A stretch of 64,000 bases of DNA from assembly GCA_026874595.1 (NCBI GenBank), contig CM049314.1:51071812-51135811 (forward strand), read 5' to 3'. The DNA comes from Sipunculus nudus (lineage: Eukaryota; Annelida; Sipuncula; Golfingiida; Sipunculidae). Under the pieces are notes generated by a model, which worked only from the letters and a program-made list of their open reading frames with translations, was not told the DNA's origin and did no database searches. Position numbers and translations under genes: made by a program. Every line of letters starts with the position of its first letter. Position 1 is the first letter of the stretch. This document shows positions 10,763 to 22,943 of the stretch, one piece after another.

Positions 10763-13700
10763 TAGCTCAGCTGACTGAAAGTCATCTGAGCTATAGCGAT
10801 CACTCTTTGTCCGTCGTCTGTCTGTCTGTCCGTTAACCAGGCACAAATCATAACCGCTAGAACTGGAATCTTCTTACTTGACATCCTGGGAGGTCCATGA
10901 AAAATCTCCTTGGAAACCAGAAATTAGGTCTCTGTTACCCATATCCTTCGAGCTATGGGGCCCCAAAGTACCCCCCAGAAAAGTCCAAAATTTCATACAA
11001 AAACTTCAATATCTCATTAAATACTTGACTGATGGTCATGATTTTTGGCATACATATTGATCATGAGAGGTTCCATCAGTTCCTGAAGACTGGTGGCGCC
11101 ACCAGTATTTTTCGATTTTTTACGAATTTTTTTCTCTATTTTTGAGACCTTTAAAAATGTGAACATGTATCTGTTAACAAGGCACAAATCGTAATGACTG
11201 GACTTAGAATCTTCATTCTCGCAGACTGAGAGACCTATGAAAAGTCTCCGTGGAAATTAGAAATTAGATCTCTGTTACCCATATCCTTCCAGCTATGGGG
11301 CCCCAAACTACCCCCCAGAAAAGTAAAAAATTTCAAACAAAAACTTCAATATCTCATTAAATACTTGACTGATGGTCATGATTTTTGTCATACATATTGA
11401 TCATGAGAGGTTCCATCAGTTCCTGGAGACTGGTGGCGCCACCTGTATCGTTCAATTTTTTACGAATTTTTTTCTCTATTTTTGAGACCTTTCAAAACGT
11501 AAACATCTGTTAACATGGCACAAATCGTAAAGACTGGACCTAGAATCTTCATTCTTGACACACTGAGAGACCTATGAAAAGTCTCCATGGAAACCAGGAA
11601 TTAGGTCTCTGTTACCCATATTCTTCCAGCTATGGAGCCCCAAAGAACCCCCAAGAAAAGTAAAAAATTTCATACAAAAACTTCAATATCTCATTAACTA
11701 CTTGACTGATGGTCATGATTTGTGGCATAACTATTGATCATGAGATGTGTCATCACTTCCTGCAGACTGGTGGTGCCACCTTTATTGTTCGATTTTTTAC
11801 GATTTTTTCCTCTATTTTTGAGATCTTTAAGGATGCTGTCATCTGTTAGCATGGCACAAATCGTAACGACTGGACCTAGAATCTTCATTCTTGACACACT
11901 GAGAGGTCCATGAAAAATATCCTTGGAAACCAGAAATTAGGTCTCTGTTAACCATATCCTTCGAGCTATGGGGCCCCAAAGTACCCCCCCCCCCCGAGTA
12001 GTCAAAAATTTCATACAAAAACTTCAATATCTCAAAAAACTACATCACTGATGGTCATGATTTTTGGCATACATATTGATTATGAAATGTTCCATCAGTT
12101 CCTGCAGACTTGTGGCGCCACCTGTATTGTTTGATTTTTTACGATTTTTTCCTCTATTTTGAGACCTTTAAGGATGCTTTCATCTGTTAACGTGGCACAA
12201 ATCATAACGACTGGACCTAGAATCTTCATTCTCAACACACTAGAAGACCTATGAAAAGTCTCCATGGAAACCAGAAATTAGGTCTCTGTTACCCATATCC
12301 TTCGAGCTATGGAGCCCTAAAGTACCCCCAAGAAAAGTAAAAAATTTCATACAAAAACTTCAATATCTCATTAACTATTTGAATGATGGTCATGATTTGT
12401 GGCATAACTATTGATCATGAGATGTGTCATCTGTTCCTGCAGACTGGTGGCGCCACCTGTATCGTTCGATTTTTTACGATTTTTTCCTCTATTTTTGAGA
12501 CCTTTAAGGATGCTGTCATCTGTTAGCATGGCACAAATAGTAACGACTGGACCTAGAATCTTCATTCTCAACACACTAGAAGACCTATGAAAAGTCTCCA
12601 TGGAAACCAGAAATTAGGTCTCTTTTACCCATATCCTTCGAGCTATGGGGCCCCAAAGTACCCCCACAGAGTAGTCAAAAATTTCATACAAAAACTTCAA
12701 TATCTCAATAACTACATCACTGATGGTCATGATTTTTGGCATACATATTGATTATGAGATGTTCCATCAGTTCCTGCAGACTGGTGGCGCCACCTATGTT
12801 ATCTATCAAGAGGGTACAAATTGCAACAACTGGACCTAAAAACTTCATTCTTGTCATGCAAGGAGGCCCATGAAGAGTACCTGTGGAAACTTGAAACTAG
12901 GTCTCTGTTACCCATATCCTTCAAGCTATAGGACTCTGAAGTATCCCTCAGAATAATGGACAATTTGATACAAAAGCTGAAGTATCTGAACAACAAATAC
13001 GGAGATCATCATGATTCTTTGCATGGATATTGACCATTAAGTGTTTTTAGCTCAGCTGACTGTAAGTCATCTGAAGTATCCCTCAGAATAATGGACAATT
13101 TGATACCAAAGCTCAAGTATCTAAACAACTATTGCAGTGATCACCATGATTCTTTGCATGGATATTGATCATGGAATGTGTCATCAGTTTCTGCAGTATG
13201 GTGGCGCCACCTGTATTTTTTTTATTTTTACGAATTTTTTTCTCTATTTTTGAGACCTCATAAGATGCAGTCATCTGTTAACATGGCACAAATCGTAACA
13301 ACTGGACCTAGAATCTTCTCTCTTGACATGCTGAGAGGCCCATGAAAAGTTTCCTTAAAAACTTGAAATTAGGTCTCTGTTACCCATAACCTCTGAGCTA
13401 TGGGGCTCCGAAGTACCCCCCAGAATAATGGAAAATTTGATACAAAAGCTCAAGTATCTAAACAATTATTATATTGATCACCATGATTCTTTGCATGGAT
13501 ATTGATCATGAAATGTTTCATCAGTTTCTGCATTCTGGTGGCGCCACCTGTATTTTTTCAATTTTTAGCTCAGCTGACTGAAAGTCATCTGAGCTGTAGG
13601 GATCACCTTTTGTCCGTCGTCCGTCTGGCCATCCAGGCGTCTGTCTGTTAACAGGGCACAAATCGTAACCGCTAGACCGGGAATCTTCTTACTTGAAATA

Positions 13701-14596
13701 CTGGGAGGTCTATGGAAATTCTCCTTGTAAACCTGAAATTAGGTCACTGTGACCTATATTCTTCGAGCTATGGGGTTCTGAAGTACCCCCCAGAATAATG
13801 CAAAATTTAATACAAAAGCTCAAGTATCTGAACAACTAGTGCATTAATCACCATGATTCTTTGCATGGATATTGATCATGGAGTGTTTCATCAATTTCTG
13901 GAGATTGGTGGCGCCACCTATATTTTCTTTATTTTTTACGATTTTTTTTCTCTACTTTTGTGATCTTTAAACAATTGGTCATCTGTAAACAGGGCACAAA
14001 TCATAATGACTGGACCTAGAATCTTCTGTCCTCACCTCCAGGGAAGCCCATAAAAGGTCTACATGGAAACCCGAAATAAGGTCCCTGTTACCCATACTCT
14101 GTGAGCTATGGGGCTCTGAAGTACACCCCAGAATAAAGATTTGGTCATATATTAACAGGGCACAAATTATAATGACTTGACCTAGAATCTCCTTTCTTGA
14201 TATGCTGGGAGGCCCCTGAAAAGTCTCCTTGTGCACCTGAAATTACATCTCTGTTACCCATATCCTTCATCCTATGCGGCTTTGAAATTCCCCCCAGAAT
14301 AAACATTTGGATTTGTTAACAGGGCACAAATCATAATAACTGGACCTAGAATTTTATTTTTTAACATGCTGGGAGACCCCTGATAAGTCATCTTGTAAAC
14401 CTTGAAAATAGGTGTCTGTTACCCATATCCTTCATGCTACAGAGCTCCATAGTACCCCAATGAATATTGGATGATTTTATACAAAAGGTCAAGTTTGGAA
14501 AAAGTATTTCATTCAAATTTGACATTCAGATGATAAAATTACTTTTGTCAATGTCTTCCTGGTCAGCTGAGCGTCATGACCCCTGGGTCACTTGTT
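10763..14596 (+). mobile_element. Helentron-like element, family B1, with 338-bp internal satellite
   Basis: The 5' terminal hairpin pairs AGCTCAGCTGACT (from 10764) with AGTCATCTGAGCT. The inverse subterminal motif TCAGCTGAGC is at 14563-14572, followed by the 3' hairpin TGACCCCTGGGTCA (14577-14590) and CTTGTT. Between them is a tandem array of about 338-bp units. Two more 5' ends of the same family occur inside, at about 13049 (partial) and 13567, but only one 3' end, so this is a compound of several copies. No coding capacity. Confidence 0.8.
10840..13920 (+). repeat. 338-bp satellite inside family B1, about 9 units
   Basis: The palindrome GGTGGCGCCACC or a one- or two-base variant occurs at 11092, 11432, about 11772, about 12110, 12446, 12783, 13200, 13537 and 13907. 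Spacing is 336-340 bp for most; the larger gaps (417 and 370 bp) coincide with the extra 5' ends at 13049 and 13567. Each unit also carries GGACCTAGAATCTTC and TCTCTGTTACCCATAT. The pattern indicates expansion within a transposon, a known habit of non-autonomous Helitron-group elements. Confidence 0.9.
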
Positions 14597-17500
14597 AGCT
14601 ATAGTCGTGGTCCTTTGTCCGTCGTCAGTCTGGCCGTACGGCCGTCCGGCCGTGAACAGGGCACGTTTTAGATGTCCCCAAAATCTCCTACCATACTGAA
14701 AAATTGGGTCATTAGGACTCCGTTTTCCATAAAAAAGCCATTGTAACAATTCAAGGCTGCCTAATGTCAAAACCACTGATCTGTTTTTGATCATATTTAG
14801 TATTCATATTCTTCCATACATTTTCTATGAACATACCAAAAATTAGGTCAGTATTAGGTATTATTTTGAAGTTATGGGCCCAAATATAATGCAATTTTTA
14901 AAAAATCAGGAAATATATTTACTCACCTAACATGAGAATTACTGAAGCTGGAGACTTTTTTTCAGGAATATAACTTTATTTAATCAAGATTCAATGGTTT
15001 ACCCAAAATCAGATATGAATTTTGCAAATTTTTCAAGTTATTAGCATAAATAAAAAATCAATACCTTAAATTTTGTCCAACTTTGGCAATGGCACATTTA
15101 TTCCCAGTAAGCACTGTTGATTTAATTTTCACAGCATATATACATAAGGATTTAATCTTTTAAAATCTGAAATTTCAAAGGAATTGTCTAAAAAAGAGTA
15201 GCTTTTATTCAAGTTTTCATACACCATGTCAAGTGTTGTTTACATCTAGCCCACCTAGTAACACAGCCTTCACTTGCATTATGTTACCCACCCCAGGCAG
15301 CTTGCCTTGGCCCAGCTTGGCCACTACTAGCAGACTTCCACTCTGCCCTGCACTCCCCCCCCCCCCCCCCCGGATGGTGTATTAACTAGATGAATGTTAT
15401 AATTTTCTGTATTTTCTTTTATTCTTGGCTATGCTACATTTTAGATTTTGAATTGTACCACCAGGGTTACAATGATTAAAGTGCACATTTAATTGTGTCC
15501 ACAAAGTGGTGTATTGCTATGAAAGTGTGGATGTTTATCAGATAAGTAAATTCTTACTTCAGAAGAGTAAAAACTTCACCAGATGTGAAATTGACTATTA
15601 ATTCCAGTAATAAACTAGAATACGGGTAGTCGACAAGCGACTACTTGTATCCGCCTAAATCAGAGTGGAACGGGTGAAGTGTTGCATATTAGCATGGATG
15701 TCTGCAGCCAAATTGTGTATGTAGGTTGCGCTACCTACGAAAAATCCAGAAAGCTCTATACACATGCAAAACTTTGGCCCAATCGGTCAAACAGTTCCCA
15801 AGATATGAGCTTGGATATCTGCTGCATAAACTAGAATGCAGGTGGCGCCACCTGTCATAAAATCAAGAGAGCTGTCGGGGATGTATAAACTTGCAAAATT
15901 TTAGGCAGATATGTCAAACCACTGCCGAGATATGAGTGATTTTATCCCATGGCAGACAAACAGATGGGAGCTGTGCAAACATGGCTGCAGGTGGCGCCAC
16001 CAGTTTTGCATATGATAAAGAGCTATGTGAGATTTATACACATGCAAAATTTTGGCCCAATTGGTCAAACGGTTCGCTAGATATGAGCTTGGATGTCTGC
16101 AGCGTAAACTTGATTGTAGGTGGCGCCACCTGTCATAAAATCAGAAAAGCTATCCAGGATGTATAAGCATGCCGAATTTCAGGTGAATTAGTCAAACCAC
16201 TGCAGAGATATGAGTGATTTTAACCCAAGGCAGACGAACAGATGGACGCTGTGCAAACATGGTTGCAGGTGGTGCCACCATTTTCAGTGTATGTAATAAA
16301 GCTCTCCAAGGGCTACATTTGAGCAAAAAAATTTTCCTGATCAGTCAAACAGTTCCTGAGATATGAGCTTGGATGTCTGCAGCGTAAACCTGAATGTAGG
16401 TGGCGCCACCTGTCATAAAATCAGAAAAGCTATCCAGGATGTATACGCATGCCAAATTTCAGGTGAATTAGTCAAGTCACTGCAGAGATATGAGTGATTT
16501 TAACCCAAGGCAGACAAACAGATGGACACTGTGCAAACATGGTTGCAGGTAGCGCCACCATTTTTGGTGTATGTTATAAAGCTCTCCAAGGGCTACATTT
16601 GTGCAAAAGAATTTTCCTGATCGGTCAAACGGTTCCCGAGATATGAGCTTGGATGTCTGCAGCGTAAACGTGAATGTAGGTGGCGCCACCTGTCATAAAA
16701 TCAGAAAAGCTATCCAGGATGTATACGCATGCCCAATTTCAGGTGAATTAGTCAAGTCACTGCAGAGATATGAGTGATTTTAACCCAAGGCAGACGAACA
16801 GATGGACACTGTGCAAACATGGTTGCAGGTGGCGCCACCATTTTTGGTGTATGTTATAAAGCTCTCTGAGGGCTACATTTGTGCAAAAAAATTTTCCTGA
16901 TCGGTCAAACGGTTCCCGAGATATGTGGGTTTATGTGTGGAAACAGACGCACAAACGGACGCAGAGCGCAAAGGAAAGGTCAGAGGTCAAAACAAAATCG
17001 GGGCGCAGCAGTTCACATGTGACCCGAACATAATCCCGGGTTTCGGAAAATTCCGCCCAGCGGTTACGGAGGAGTTCTCCGGACACCTACGCGGCGGCGG
17101 CGGCGGCAGCGTGCAGCTGAAAACATAGTATCCGCAAAACTCTGTTTTGGCGGATACAATTATAGCCGAGATAGTAATTAGCACAATGATTTTGTTTGCC
17201 CCTCATTCAACCAACAGTGTGTATATTTTATTTGAAAAGATGTTTTTATTTTATCAAATTTACTGAATCTTTTATTTTATTTCAGTGAATAAAATAAAGC
17301 ATGTACTGAAAACTCCAATATGCAAAACTTTTAAATAGTGATTCAAGGAATAGTCTTGTAGATGCCATGTTGTGGCATTAGTTTCTTTTAATTTCAGTTC
17401 AAACATTTGTGATTTAAAAATAATAAAATATATGTGTATGCATAATATGACCCAATATGAGCTACACTCTGGATAAATAATGATTGCAACTTAGAAATTT

Positions 17501-17853
17501 TATAAAACTTGTAAATAAAAAAAAATGAATCAGATAAAAACTGTTAATGGAAAAAGTTGATATGCTTAAAAAAATAGGCTTATATATAAACTTAAATGCA
17601 TTATTCCATTGAAAGTGAAATAAAGGTATTAGTCCATTCTGTCCACTTGCCTGTCCATCCGTAAATTTTTCATATGCATCACAGTATCTCAACACTTTTA
17701 CTGTTTTTCTTCATGACAGTCTTGTCAGAGTATTAGTTTGCAATCATATATATTTATATAAATGAAAAACATTACAATAGAATATTTTGCATATTTTGCA
17801 TTTGCAAAAATTTCAAACTTCAGCTGAGCGCCTTGACCCATGGGTCCCTTGTT
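14597..17853 (+). mobile_element. Helentron-like element, family B2, missing its 5' hairpin, split by A
   Basis: It begins AGCTATAGTCGTGG directly after the B1 end, so the outer half of the B2 5' hairpin is missing and the two elements are fused head to tail. The body matches the B2 copy at 20.2 kb. It has the B-type 3' end: TCAGCTGAGC at 17820-17829, hairpin TTGACCCATGGGTCC, then CTTGTT. A C run sits at 15355-15371, the same place as in other B2 copies. The family A element at 15615-17158 is inserted in it. Confidence 0.75.
15615..17158 (-). mobile_element. Helentron-like element, family A, copy 2, full length
   Basis: Minus-strand element with both ends. The 5' end TGTATCCGCC at 17158 has the family hairpin; the 3' end has GCGGATAC (subterminal inverted repeat), hairpin GTAGTCGCTTGTCGACTAC, then CCGTATT and CTAG (15615-15618). 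The interior is roughly 280-bp tandem units, each with one or two GGTGGCGCCACC palindromes (15841, 15990, 16119, 16399, 16679, 16828). A CCGCCGCCG run near the 5' end and AGGTCAGAGGTCA at 16977-16989 are shared with the other copies. No protein is encoded. Confidence 0.85.
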
Positions 17854-18982
17854 CTACATTTTAGAGCTGATTATAGAAAAATACTCAGAAGCTTATATCT
17901 CAGGAACCATTGTGTGGATTTTCGCAAAACTTACTATGATCATTGGGACTGGTGGTCTGTACTTGCTGCACAATTTTGGTGGCTCCACCCGCAATTTCTG
18001 ATTTTTTAATCAATTTTTATCGGATTTTTCAATTTTGGCCTTGTGAGCGGGATATCTCTAAAAGGATTCACTGTTGGAATTTTATTTCATCAGTGAAGAT
18101 GTATATCAACAAAATCTTGGTCAAGTGCAAAGATGGGTGACCTTGACCTATTTTTCTTTGTTTTAGGGCTGATTATACAAAAACACTCAGAAGCTTATAT
18201 CTCAGGAACCATTGTGTGGATTTTCACAAAACTTACTATGATCATTTGGAATGATGGTCTGTGCGTGATGCACAATTTTGGTGGCACCACCTACAATTTC
18301 TGATTTTTTAATGAATTTTTATCAGATTTTTCATTTTTGGCCTTTTGTGCAGGATATCTCCAAAGGCATTCAACACAGGAACTTAATTTCTTCAGTGCTA
18401 ATGCATGATATTTACAAAATTTTGGTCAAGTTCAAAGATGGGTGATCTTGACCTACTTTTCAAGGTCACAGAGCTTAGTATAGAAAAAAACTTAGGAGCT
18501 TATTTCTCAGGAAGCATTTGGTGGATTGTTATGAAACATGGTACATACCTCTCCAATTTAAATTTATAACTGATTATCAGCTTTTGCTAATATTCTAGTT
18601 TTGCAATGCAATGCTTACAGATACTAGCCTAATGTTTGGTCTGTTGGCGCATAATGACCACTTACAGATCAAGTTCGCGTTTCATCCCAGTTGACTTATT
18701 TTTGACCATATGACGGATCCTGAACATAGAAAATTTCATGAAAGACTGAAATTTTTATGAAAATGCACGTATGGACTTTTTTTCACAATGCCTGCAGATA
18801 CTGGCCTGATTTTTGGTGTGTTGCTTGATAATGACCCGTTACAGATCGAGTTTGCATTTTGCCCTTGTTGACCTACTTTTGACCATATGACACCTCCTGA
18901 ACTTAAAAATTTTTTACAAAATTTAACAAATGTTTCTAATTTGCCCCAGGCGGGGGCATTCGTGTCGTTCCGACACATTTAG

Positions 18983-20152
18983 TTATATCTGCAATCCTTA
19001 AAATATTCTGATATCTTTAGTTTACACAGATTATCTGGCCACAAAACAGGGGAGTTACTCGAGAAAAATACAGCTATGGGCAAATGCCAAGTAGGCTTCT
19101 CTTTTTTAAATTTTGGTACATATATGTAGCAGACATAACAGCTGGCCCTGCATTTGTTGGTGAACACACGATGGCTTGGATTCAACCTAAAAGATGGCTA
19201 GATGATCAAATGGTTGTAATGTCATAATATGTCAATCATGGGAACAGAATTTAATGATGTCAATCAAAGGTCCCCCCCACCCTCGGTAAAAAGATTTTAA
19301 GAACTTTGATAATACAGAGGACAAAAGCACCCCACCCCTCTAAAAAAAATGTAAGAATAAATATTATTCCTATCGAAAATTATAGGAATTCTGTGCTACA
19401 TGTACACAAAGCATACCTTGTAAAATACATAATATGCTCCTGAAAATAAAATCTTGAATACTGGTATAACAGACCACATTCCAAACTGAGCACCCAAATA
19501 AATATATAATATTTATGAATGTCACTAATATATGAATGATATATGAATATAATATGGACAAATTCCCATATCCACTGAATCAAGACTTGCTATATATTAT
19601 AAAAAGGGTACTTTTCATGTAAGAAAAGATTTGTGGGTTTAAAATGCTGGAATGAATGTTAATTGTTATTGCAGTATACATAGATAATGGCATTTTGTGT
19701 TGCACAGTGTAAGCTTAAAAAAAATTAGTATGCTTTCTGTAAAGCATACATCTGTATAGCTGTTTGTCAGGCATGGGGTCTATTACAGTTGTTCTATTAC
19801 TATTACTATTACTTTCAATTTCTGATATTACTATTACCACTTTTTCCATCTATTACTATTACTATTACTTTGGTATCTATTACTATTACTATTAGTCTAT
19901 TACTTATGCTGATTAGAGGATTTGAGACCTTGCGCAGTCAACAATGCCATAACAATCCCAAGCATAAACTAATATTACAAGCACCCATATCCTAAGTTAT
20001 ATATACAATTTTCTTATATTCTTAAAGATAAACTGTGTCTTTAATAGGAAGCCTAATGATACTGGGGATCATAATTATTTCAGCATCTTTAATTCTGTTC
20101 ATTTATATATTGAAACCTAAATGATCAATGTCTTCATTACATTGGGTAATTT
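18983..20152. other. Non-coding stretch, AT-rich
   Basis: No gene recognised. Apart from the TATTAC-type repeat it looks unique within the window. Confidence 0.6.
19783..19912 (+). repeat. Imperfect (CTATTA)n simple repeat
   Basis: Runs of CTATTACTATTACTATTA separated by short interruptions. A related block with the same hexamer lies at 37217-37345, and both are near similar flanking words, so they may belong to one old dispersed repeat. Confidence 0.85.
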
Positions 20153-22066
20153 TTAGCTCAGCTGACTATAAGTCATCTGAGCTATAGTCGTGGTCCATTG
20201 TCCGTCGTCCGTCCGTCTGTCCGTCCGTCCGTCCGTCCGTCCGTCCGTCCGTAGATGTGGCACGTTTTGAAACCGTAAGACCTAGGAATCCAAAATTCAG
20301 CATAATGTTAGATGTCCCCAAGATCTCCTACCAAGCCGAAAACTGGGTCTTTGCGACTTCGTTCCTTTGAGAAATTAAGGAAAAACCTCAATTTTTTATT
20401 AAAATCCTATATTCACACTTCAGGACTGCCTATTATCAAAACCACTCATCTGATTTTCCTCATATTTACCATAAATATTCCTCTATATAGTTCCTATGTA
20501 CATGCCAGAAATTAAGTCTGTAAAGTATAAATTCTTTAAGTTATGGGCCCAAACATAATGGACTTTGTAAAAAATCAGGAAAAATAATAACTCACTTAAC
20601 ATGAAAAATATTGAAACTAGAGTCTATTTTCTCAAGTATATAACTATGTTTAATTAAGATTCAATTGTTTACCAAAAATTAGATCTGAATTTTGTAAATT
20701 TTTTAAGTTATTAGCATAAAAAAAAAATCAGTACCTTAAATTTTGCCCAACTTTGACCATGGCACGTTTTTTTCCTGTAAGCACCATTGATTTAATTTTC
20801 ACAGCATGTAAACATAAATATTTAGTTTGTCTAAATCTGAAATTTGAAAATAAAAGCTTGAAAATTAAGCTAGTTATTGATTTTTTTCCTGTAGTCACTT
20901 GCTTTGATTACAGATGCAGGGTCCCACTCCAGGTCACTGGAAGCAGCTATGCCAGGGTTTCTGATTTGTTACAGTCACTGGGGGAGATCCCCTGCTGTGA
21001 CAGGTGTACAGTTATTCTCATATCACCACCCCAATCACCCCCCCCCCCCCCCCCCCCCCCCCGCAAACCCGACCCACCAAGTGTTATGCACTAATTGTTA
21101 TTGTTTTCACTGTATCTCCTTAATTGTAATGCTGTTTCCACTCCGATATGCAAAAACTTTCCTTGAAAAAATAATTCAAGGTGTAATCAAGAAGATGCAA
21201 TGTTGTGTAATGTAGCATTTTTAAAGAAATCAATTTTCTTTTAAATGATTTTAACAAATATAATTGAACCCATCAGTATGCTTATATTATTATTATATAT
21301 GAAGCACATTATGGATAAATAAAGACACAATTAAAAATTGTGAAATCTAAATCAAGTATTATTTTTAGATATTTATTGTTTTGCAAATTTAAAAAGATAT
21401 ATTTTTGTGGTAAAAAATAAATAAACATTTGTATGCATGATGTGGTGTTATCTGACAAGATTGAGATTTATGATGATGCAATTGAGAATTATGAATCAAC
21501 TTTTATATTCAGATATATATGTTAAATTGGAAATGTATAGAAATATAAACTTAAATTAGAAAATAATTGATGTGATAAAAAAATGAGGATTTAATACAAA
21601 CATTTGTTCATTATTTTCCTGCCTCAGCAGAATTTGAGATCAGGCTTTGTTTGCCCTGTTTTATGTTGTATATTAGCTCTTTTTCAACTGTATACATTTC
21701 ATAAAAAAATTACATATATATTTAATAATATATATTATACAAAAAAATAGATTCAATTGAACAAATGTGTAAACTACTGAAATGTCAACAGTTAATCAAA
21801 AAACCAACTAATGATCATGGTAATAGTACAGATCATTTGTTCACAAACTGCTCACATGCTTTAGTTTCAACATTAGGAAACACATGGTCAGGTCACAAAA
21901 TATTTTTTGCAACAATTTCTTGCTCATCAATACAAACCAATCATATAAACCAACCATGGCCTTTATTACCTCTTCCTCTTACACTTTATCTCCATTTGAT
22001 ATTATTTTAGATTTTTACCTTCAAGGTTAACATCAGCTGAGCACAGTGACCCATAGGTCCCTTGTT
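20153..22066 (+). mobile_element. Helentron-like element, family B2, copy a, full length
   Basis: The 5' hairpin starts AGCTCA at 20155; a (GTCC)n microsatellite follows at about 20200-20252. The 3' end has TCAGCTGAGC at 22033-22042, hairpin TGACCCATAGGTCC and CTTGTT. The interior of 1.9 kb includes GCACGTTTTGAAACC, GATGTCCCCAAGATCTCC, TATGGGCCCAAAC and a C run of about 25 bases (21038-21062). Open frames of 65-110 residues in it are by-products of the repeat. Confidence 0.85.
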
Positions 22067-22943
22067 TATATGTTAATGTACACTATTTATATAAATTACA
22101 AGACAATGCAATTTCCTTGCAAACTGCAAAGGAACTAAAAAAGTACTATATATTATCTAATCATTCAGGATTAGCATGCATTATATTGAAGCATGTATTA
22201 TACCATATATGTACTACATAAACTATATCACATAAAGGTCATTCCTTTATGTAGGGCTATCAAATTCCCAAGCCTCATTGATAAAAATATTGTTTACATC
22301 AACACTCTGGACAGAACCAAACTGAGGACAGGAATACTTGTTTTGGATATGATGCTATATTTTATTCCATTCCAATGATCATCTTGTGTGTGGACAAAGA
22401 GGTGGTAATCTTTACAATATTTGTAGCATGCATGGCCTGTTTTCCTCAGGCATGTCATTTAAATTTACACTGAAGTAATCCCTTTTATCATTTCCCATTC
22501 TTCAGGTGTTAGAAATGTTCTTAGCATGTCAATATCCAAATTTCCTATGTCAAAACCAGCATAATAATATTTTCAAAAAAGTTCATTAAATTTTCAAAAT
22601 ATAAATTAATATATTTAAAGATGCTGAAAGGAGGTGTGCAAAATTAGTACTGTAATATTACAGAAAAGTTTCAAGAATAAAAGAATAATTTTAAAAGGAT
22701 ATGTAAACAAGTTAAATATATAATTAATGTGCTAATAATATGAGTTTATTCAAGTGATTGTAGTACTTTTATGAGTTTATAGCGTTGTAGGCTGCTCATG
22801 TTCGAGAACGTCAAAAGTCTAGGTTGCTGACAATGTTGTATGCAGATTATCTGAGTCTAAGCAGCTGGCTGCCCAGACACTTCCTTTATAAAATGGAAAG
22901 ATTAAAATTGTTATCTTGTTTATTTCATACAAATTGAATGACT
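22067..22943. other. Non-coding stretch between B2 copy a and the L1 remnant
   Basis: AT-rich, no gene. A phrase GCTGCCCAGACACTTCCT near 22870 is shared with 8690-8715, suggesting an old dispersed repeat. Confidence 0.55.

Larger units (their letters stand above)
10546..18598 (+). mobile_element. Helentron-like element, family C, copy 1, split by nested B
   Basis: C sequence is 10546-10762 and 17854-18598. The 5' part starts TTTTTAGCC, has a hairpin related to that of copy 2, then a GTCC-rich microsatellite. The 3' part repeats a roughly 300-bp unit ending in GGTGGC(T/A)CCACC, a decayed form of the palindrome, and ends with a degenerate hairpin and CTAG (18595-18598) followed by T. The intact copy at 39.2 kb shows that the two pieces join cleanly: GACC(C/T)ATTT before the insert and TTCTACATTTTAG after it, as expected for insertion between two Ts. 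Confidence 0.8.
10097..18982 (+). mobile_element. Helentron-like element, family G, split by an 8-kb nested insertion
   Basis: The 5' end forms a hairpin: ATGCCCCCGCCAC (10098-10110) pairs with GTGGCCGGGGCAT (10114-10126). The inverse of its start, GGCGGGGGCAT, lies at 18949-18959. A perfect 3' hairpin GTGTCGTTCCGACAC (18962-18976) is followed by ATTTAG and a T. G's own sequence is 10097-10545 and 18599-18982 and consists of diverged 190-bp units (TGCCTGCAGATA...TTGACCTACTTTTGACCAT). Family C is inserted in a T run in between. G is the outermost, hence oldest, layer of this nest. Confidence 0.8.
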
